The notes beneath the pieces were generated by a model. It made no database searches. It had not been told where the DNA came from and saw only the letters and a list, made by a program, of their open reading frames with translations. Positions 1 to 9,000 of a DNA stretch of 64,000 nucleotides are shown here, piece by piece. The translations under genes and the position numbers were made by a program. Every line of letters starts with the position of its first letter. Positions within the stretch are counted from its first letter, which is position 1. Origin of the DNA: Antedon mediterranea (lineage: Eukaryota > Echinodermata > Crinoidea > Comatulida > Antedonidae); assembly GCF_964355755.1 (NCBI RefSeq), contig NC_092673.1:16933001-16997000 (forward strand). The letters run 5' to 3'.

Positions 1-32
1 GGGGACAATTAATATACCATGGTCTACATCGG
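1..32 (+). CDS. Gene A exon: end of Roc G3 motif (partial)
   Basis: Codons from base 3 read GQLIYHGLHR, followed by the donor GTAAGT at 33. The sister exon at 60803-60960 ends in the same residues after WDHG. The left edge of the window cuts this exon. Confidence 0.75.
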
Positions 33-3000
33 GTAAGTAGGTTTCTGTATAGACTAACATGATTGTATGGCCAAGGTATAGTTGGTCTCCCGTCGTGCTG
101 ATCTGGTAGGCGCTTCACTGCTGGCTGCTGTTGGTCAGTGTCAGTGGTCAAGCTCACTTTTCAGTTAAGCTTGAGGACAACTATTAATACCTTTACCTTT
201 TACCTTTATGAAAGTCTTTATTATATTAATATGTATTGTCCCCTGAAAAAATAATTCTTAAATATTTTTTTTTTAATATTCCATTTTAATGTAACATAAT
301 AGTTATCCACTTTGACCACAAATTGGATCGAAAAAAAAAATGTATATACCTGAAAAAATGTAATTTAAAGCAAAAAATTGTCAAATTGGCTACCAGCCAA
401 TGGATTTTTATATTTTGTCAATTTATAAGTGAAAACATTATTTTTTTCGTTTTTTTTTTCAATGGAAGTGATTAACTTTATTAAAACTACAAAATAAATA
501 TTCAAATTCTGATTTAATTAATCTTCATTTTTCATGTTTTTGGGGGACAATACATCTTTAAGGTCCACATACAATTAAAAATAATATTTGTTCATATGTT
601 GTCAAAAGGCCTTCAAGAATATTAATCAGTCAATATTTAAATATTTTTGCAGATGTTCATGACACTTCAAGCACTATATATTGTTGTGTTTGATCTCAGT
701 AAACCCTTGGATGATCTTGCTACTTTCATTGATTCATCTGGAGTAAGTATTTCTAGAGCATGGCAGCAGTAAGGTATTGTGATTGAACAAGTCTTTTATA
801 AGAACAGTTTTTAAAAACTAAGCATTTCAAGTTTAACTGTGGTTAATTGTTCTGTAATTCTTTTTCAGAGGAAATTTCAACATCATTGGACCAATCTCCA
901 GTTCATATTATCTTACATGCTGTCAGTTTATTCTCATAGTCGTATTGTGGAAGAAGACGAGGAGAATGAAGTTGACAAACCAACTATCCTTATTGTGGGT
1001 ACACATAAGGGTAAGCTTGGTAAGACAGAAAAACAGCAAAATGATGAGGTTAATACTTCTTTTGTTTCTATATTATTATAAATAGCCACAACCAAAGATA
1101 CATTGCAGTTGTAACTGTTTTTAAATATTACTTTAAATAAATTACAAAATTGACACATTCTTATTATGCGTAAACTGTTATTAAAATTATATACAAACAG
1201 GCAGAAAAGGTGTTTAAAATTATTCAAGATGTGCTTAAAACTAAACCATATGGAAATCATGTCTACCACAAATATTTTGCCATTGAAAACAGCCAACCAA
1301 CTACAGATAAGAGCTTTAGTGATCTCAAACAAGTTATTGATACGCTTATGAATGCTTTAGAACAGCCTTTTCCTTTAAAGTGGATGCGTTTTCGATGTGA
1401 TCTACATGATCTAAGAGGAAAAAAACAGCCCTCCTTTTCTTTGTGTTCTTTAAAAGAGGTAAATGTTATTTGTTTTGTTTACATTTTTTGAAATATTAAG
1501 TCGCAAGTATCTATCAAGTATCTAAAAAAAAAAATTTACGTTTCTAAATATAAGTACCCTTTAATTAAAAAATGTCCATAGACTAGCCAATTAGATTACA
1601 ATATCCAAAATCAAATTTTCATCTCAGATATTTGCTGCCATTGTTTTATTTATAAATTGTTTGTTTGAAAATACTGAGGTAATTAGCCATTGAAATTGAA
1701 TATTTCAAACTATTTTTTCATGTAATACCCACATTTTTTATTTAATTCTGAATAATACTAATTATTGTTTCTTTTAGATAAAAATTCTGACAAGTAAGAA
1801 TGGTATTGTTGAAGAAAAAAACAAATCAGTCCTGCTTAACTACTTGTACGATATTGGTGAAATTGTTTACATGCCTGACAACAAATTATTAAGAGATAAA
1901 GTCGTGCTAGATCCGATGAGGCTGGTTGAAATTGTCACCAAATTTGTAACTGTGGTTCCCCCAAAATATCCCGTAAGTAGACTCATGTAATGTCTTGCAT
2001 TGTAAAAACGTGTTACAGTAGTATAATTACTACTGTTCTGTGTAATTTATTATTCCTTAGCAAAGAATTTGTCATTGATAATATTTGATAGAGATGCTTA
2101 ACATTTTCTATAGATAAAATAAAAGTATGCCGTAAGGCATCATTTGTAATTCACTGTAATTTTTTTACAAGTTTTAATTAGTTCACTTTTAATATTCTGC
2201 TTTCAATCTATTATAATTGAAGAACTATAAAAGTGAATAGCAAACTAACTTGGAGTCATTTCACAGTTTAACCCTTTTACTGCGTGTACCCGGTATTACC
2301 GGGTATAAACATGTCGTCCAACTGCATATAACCATCATTACCGGGTATGCCGGTATTAAACTATTTTCCTGCACTACATGTGACCTCTATATTTTTTAAT
2401 ATCGTCTTCTGTAATGATGTCATTAGTATGCAAATTACCATTTTTTTATCCACCACAAAAATATTTACAAAATTATCTCATTTAGTAGGTTTTTGCAATT
2501 TATTAAAAATCACCTGTCTCTCATTGTTACGCACAGTGAAAGGGTTAAACCACAATACGGTATTATACCAAATACCAACACATGGTTCATCTCTATTCTA
2601 AATGCTATTTCCGTCATCCTCACAAAATACGATGCATGGTTGATAGTTGGTTTTTTTTTAGGCCGCTAAATTTAGAGAATCTTTTGATAAGCTGGACAAA
2701 GGCATACTGGAAGAAGACTTGTTGCGAAAATTATGGAAAGATAGTAAAGTTGACAACGGAAAGAATTTTGAGTTCCTTGTAGCACTGATGATTCAATTAG
2801 GTTTTATTTGTGAGAGGAAGACAACCATCAGCCAAGATGTGGCAAGTACATCTACAGTAGGTTTTGTTTCTTTAATCTTTCATTTTATGCATGTAAGATT
2901 TGGGATAAAAAGTATTATTTTAATAGTTTGGATGTTTAATGTTCAGACAAAGCTTGAATAAACTTTCTAATGAAAATGTCTACATGACAGAGTATCTTTA

Positions 3001-6000
3001 GTTTGCTTAAAATAGTTTAAATGGCATTGTTACAAATTAACAATTTCAGAAATCAGTTGGAAAACGATCCTTTTTTGTGCCACTGCGACTTGCTATCAAG
3101 ACAAGTAAAGTGAGACAATTACCTGATGATTCACAATCTATCAGCAGGCCTATCTATTATGACTTTGAGGGATATCTGCCAGACGTGTTGTTTCCGTATT
3201 TAATTATTGAATTCCTTAACAAATTTCAAAAGGAAGGAGTTAACCCAATACTCGCATGTAATTATGCAGAACTTTACCTCGACGAAAATCATCATGTGAC
3301 TTTGTCTCTTGACAAATTTATTACTAAGAATGATGAGCGAAAGTTCTTGTTAAAGGTAATATATAATCTCTAATGTTCAATAAATATCACTAAATTATGA
3401 AAGTTAAATATTGTTGCTTAGTCTTTCCCTGATCTGTCATGTCAGAATCTACTTTAAATGCATATAAAACTAAAACTAAATTCTGATAACAAAACATTAC
3501 ATCTATTTTTACTTTCTAGATGGCTATTAAAAGAACAGATTCTTTTGATGAAACGAGTAATGAGGAGCCTTCAGCTGAAGCATGTAAATTGGTATGTATC
3601 TATACCAGTTTTGTTATCTATCTATTTGGAGGTAGTTTATGAAAATACACGTAGAAAGTTTTCTCCTCAATTTTTTGTCAGGTTTGCTTGATGTCTGAAA
3701 ATGTCTGCATATTTACAATGTATACTGATTTTAAAAACCAATTACATATTACTTTCCAACATTGCATTGTATAGTATAATAATGAATGTCTATGAGTTGG
3801 ATGGTAAGAATATTTTATGAGTTGAAAGATTGACTGCACTATTTTTAACAAAGCAGAGCCGAAAATAGAGCAATCAATGAATAACATATTCTCTCCATTC
3901 AACGAATACAAAATATTCATTATTTATTTTATAACACACCTATTTTTGATTAAATGTGTCCATCGTAAATCAGTGACGAATGTTAGGTCCGGGAAGCTAG
4001 GTCATTTAAAAAGGCGGTGATCCAACTTTGGACACGGAGTAGAACCGTAAACAGCGTAAACAAATTACATCCATGTTCTCTTTTATTTTTGTAATTGAAT
4101 TGTAATTAATTTTAATATGTATCTGCCTATTAAAAGATTTATTCCCAATCAAGTTTTCAGATTTACACCATAAATCTAAAAACATTGCCTGCCTCACATT
4201 ACATAAAATTTCTAACTTTGTAAGCTACTGCACCATTGATGCTTTTATATTTGTTGATATGATATTTGTTAAATTCAATTAAATTCAAATCAACCTTAAA
4301 TTTATATCTTTAGGTTTTGTCAACAGTTGAGAAGTCATTCAAGCAATCTAAAGATGGTGGTAGAAGAGGGATTCCATTCAAGAGATGCATTCCTTGTCGG
4401 TGTAGTGATCAATTAGACAAAAAGCATTTTCAAATTCTTAAAGATTTCCAATGCAGGAAGTTTACGTGCACAGAAACTGGCAAGTCTGTTACGATGGATG
4501 TCACATGTTACAAGCGGCTGTTTGGAGGTAAGAGTCATTAAATTTATTTATTTTAATTAAGTACATTTTCATTAATACACTACTTTCTTCATGAAGGACT
4601 CTCACTCATAGAGCACAGGAAACTGAAAAACAAAAGGCTATTTCTGTTCTATAAACAATTTGTGACCTATTTTTGCAAAAAAGTGACATGTTTAAATAAT
4701 TATAGAATAGAAAAAGAGGATACCTTACCTTATTTGAAAATAGACATTTGATAATACTCTTCCAGTAGTAGTACAACAATCATTATTGATAATCTATACA
4801 TTGTTACAACATGCTGCTATTAGCTGTGATATTTTCATTCCTCTTAATACCAGTAGTAGTACAACATAATCATTATTGATAATCTATACATTGTTACAAC
4901 ATGCTGCTATTAGCTGTGATATCTTCATTCCTCGTAATACCAGTAGTAGTACTATCAGAATCATTATTGATAATCTATACATTGTTACAACATGCTGTTA
5001 TTAGCTGTTCATTCCTCTTAATACCAGTAGTAGTACTATCAGAATCATTATTGATAATCTGTACATTGTTACAACATGCTGTTATTAGCTGTGATATCTT
5101 CATTCCTCTTACCAGTAGTAGTACTAGCAGAATCATTATTGATAATCTATACATTGTTACAACATGCTGCTATTAGCTGTGATATCTTCATTCCTCTTAC
5201 CAGTAGTAGTACTATCAGAATCATTATTGATAATCTATACATTGTTACAACATGCTGCTATTAGCTGTGATATCTTCATTCGTCTTACCAGTAGTAGTAC
5301 TATCAGAATCATTATTGATAATTTCTACTTTAGAGAATGAATTAAAATATTAACAATCTATTTACTAATGTCAAGATATTTAGAATAAAAAAAATGTTAA
5401 TGTTGGTTCAATATTATAAACCTTTTTTTTTATTTGAGAAGAGTTTAATTTGTTGGCTCACTAGGATGCAACACAAGAATATAGGCACAACAAGTAATTT
5501 GACCAATGCCCAGTGAAAGATTGGATAAGCTCAGATGAGTTGTGCATTGCATCTTGGTGTGCATCCATGAGATACTTTGCTGGACCCAATGGTGTCCACT
5601 TACAACTAATATTTTTTATTTTATTTGCAGATGAAACAGAAAGAAAAAGAAGAAATTCAAATCAAGGTAATTGATTGAAATAAGTAGATAAGTTTTGCAA
5701 AATGTTGTACTTTTATGGACTCAATGATATTTAATTATAATAAAGTATTTGCCTTTGTTAATGCTGTGCTGCCCTCAATGACGATTATTTGGATCTCTAG
5801 GATGCAACACAAGAACGTAGGCACAACAATAGTAATTTGACCAATGACAAGTGAAGGATTGGATAAGCTCAGATGAGCTGTCGCTTGTTGTAGATTACTT
5901 GCATGGCCATTTCATCTTTGTGTCTCACATGATTATAGTTATTAAACATGGTATGCAGTGCTCCTCCCCTCCCTTAACAAACACTTAATTGATACTATCA

Positions 6001-9000
6001 GCTGAATCTGTCATAAGTAGGCACTTTTATAAGCAGATACTTTTCTGGACCCAATGGTGTCCACTTACAGAAGGTTCAACTGTGTAATATTTTTCATTTT
6101 ATTTGCAGATGAAATTGGAAAGGGAAGAAAAAGAAGAAAACCAGACCAAGGTGATTGAAATATTATATATCAGATAAATAGATTATCTAAAAAAAAATTT
6201 AAATTGTACCTATGTTTTACTTTTATGGACTCGATGATAATTAACTAGTATTATAACATGGGTTCAAGGATGTACAGTGGCCAATCAGATGCGCTGAAAT
6301 GAGTCACATGTGCGCTCTTATTTTTCACTATCATGTACTGAAGTGGAAAAAGTTCCCAGCAAAAAAGCATAACACCACTGCATGTAAATCATATGGCAGA
6401 GTATTACCGATCGTGCTAGGCATTTTCTAGGCTAGGCGGTAATTTGGTCGGCAAGCAAAGTGGTGATTGCTGCTCCCTAGGCCTTGTCGGTGATTTGGTC
6501 GCTGAGCAGAGTGGTGATAATAATTCATAGACCCATGTTGTAAAACAAATAACGCACAATTCTAAGTTTGTGCGTTACTGGAGATGCAACGCACTCTCTG
6601 GTATTAACAATGTTGTGCAACATACACCATTGTAAATACCCTCAAGTTTGCCGCATCTCCTCCAACGCACAAATTTAGACTTGTGCGTTATTTGTATAAT
6701 AAATTATTTGTCTTTGTTAATATCAATGAATTTTATTTTAGCATAAGATGGGCACCATGATTTATTCAGTGCATACATGTTCTAGAAATGGATATGTGTA
6801 TATGGCACGTCATTGTGAGAGTCTAACAAATACGCAGAGTATTTATATTATAATATCATGGACTAATATAAAGCTCTGTATGTTGTGAAACCTCTCAAAG
6901 CGCTGATCATACAGTAGAAACTGAGGAAAAAAACTAAACCCAAACCTAAGTATGTGATATGCCCTTGCAATGTGTGACTTGGCCCGTCATCCCCGACTCG
7001 AGTGCTTCCTACCCTAGTAAACAGAATATAACTATAGCAAGATATCAAATTTATATTCATGAAAGTGTTTTGGTATTGCGACTCGTAAACAAGCTTAAAC
7101 TTGGTAAATCACCAGGTCAAGATGGTATAACTTCTACTATGCTCAAGATAACTGCTACATTTATTGCTGAGCCGCTTTAAAAATTGTTTAATTTATCCCT
7201 CTCAACCGGTAACATTCTCAATGACTGGATGAAGGCCAACGTGATTCCTTTCCATAAATGAAATTGGTATAGACAATTTTAAGTAGCAAATTTATGTTAG
7301 TGGCGGTTTTCATCACTGTTGGTTTTGATCGAATAAAAAATAAAATGATGAAAGAAATAACAGAATGTGATGATGATCTAAAACACTTTAATAGTTTAAA
7401 AAAATACATTGCTGCCTTTATTATAACAATTAAACATGTGATAATGTGCTGTATTGCTGGCAATGTAGAATTTGTATAGCATCCATTGAATTCATTATTG
7501 TATATTTTATTTGTTACAGATGATGTGGGGACAAGTTCAAATCAAGGTATGTTATATTAGGCCTATGTGTCACTAATGTTAATGTGATGTGCCCACATAT
7601 GGACATGATGATGTCATATCACTACCATATTTGGGCATATCACTCATATTTGGGCACAGCACACTTTTTTTGTCAAACAAGTTTGATAGTGTAAACAGAG
7701 TTTTAGTAATGCACTACTTTCTTAATGATCAAATCTCGATCATCCAGTGTAAAAGTGCCATGTATATAAACAAATCCTAACATACTTTAAACATATACTT
7801 CTCATTTTTATTATTTTTAGGCAGCAGTGATGAGGATGAAAGAGAAGGAACATCACAGAGCCACCAACAAAGTGAAGGTAAGATACTAGTACTGTAGAAA
7901 AAGATATAGTTTTCAAAACACTCTAAAAACCCATCTTTTTTCTTTGTAATTTCTTTCTGTTTTTTCTCTCAGCGCTTTGGGACAATCTTTTGATTGTATA
8001 AGCGCTTTATAAATCGAACAACACACACACACATAATGATGATGAACAAGATGATAATAATTTGAAATTTAAGTTGGTGATAATGATCATAATATATTCT
8101 CTATATTTAGGATCATACAATGAACACAAAGAATATAACGTGGATTATTACGATAAAAATAAAACTAGATTTGAACTTTTTTCATTATTGACCTCAATTA
8201 CTGTTCAATTTGTATAATTTGATTTTACATATTGTTGATATTCTATACTGATAATTAAATAAATTAAATTTATTTTGATGTCAAATGAATGTCCTGTAAT
8301 TTTATTTGCAGACAATTTCCGAGACCTAAAAGCTGGTCTCAGTAGGTGCTTTGATGGTGAAAGATACTGTTGGCTGAGATTCCTACTATTTGATAAGTTG
8401 GATGTCAGTGACATTACAAATAAAGATTTCAATGGAAATGACCTACTCAATGCACTTGAAGTTAAAGGTTTAATCTCACCAACCAATGTTAATTTGCTGT
8501 TAGAGATTACAAATACATCTGAAATAGCACAGGCCAAAGATCTTGTATCAAAGTATATGACAGACAACAGCGTTCTGAATAGACATACTGATAGAACCAA
8601 GTTGTCATCTTACAGAAAGCGACTGTTTAAGGCCCTGAAACAAGTTGACCCAGAAGCATTCCAAAGAATTATTTCAAACTATGAATTGAGAATACATAGC
8701 TTCTCAAATGTTTGGAATGCCGTTCTCCATCTAGAGAAAGAGGAAGAATTAGCAGATGATCCAAACAAAATAAATAGGTTTGCAGATCGTCTCGGCACAA
8801 TAGCAAAAAAAAAATTACTTGGTAAAAATATGTATTTTATTTTGTATTCATTTTGTAAACAATTTACGTAATTGTAATTTGATTAAAATGAAATATTTGG
8901 TTTAATTGTAAAAAAAAAAAAGGTAAAGTCGAAACCTAAGCTAATGCTAACGGCCGTGGTGCCCATCTCCATTTCCATAGCGTTTGGGCCAGACTCCACT

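Larger units (their letters stand above)
5455..6170. repeat. Intron-plus-micro-exon duplication in gene A
   Basis: Text starting AGGATGCAACACAAGAA with TTGGATAAGCTCAGATGAG occurs at about 5463-5540 and 5800-5880. Each copy is followed by the CCAATGGTGTCCACTTAC segment, a T-rich tract and a basic micro-exon (5631 and 6109). This is direct evidence that the charged linker grew by duplication of whole intron-exon blocks. Confidence 0.75.

Noticed and set aside
934-1332. 132-codon minus frame over Roc exons
   Set aside because: Antisense shadow of two conserved plus-strand exons.
1210-1491. Plus frame reading past the donor at 1459 and starting at an internal Met
   Set aside because: The paralogous exon pair shows the true limits 1201-1458; the rest is intron read-through.
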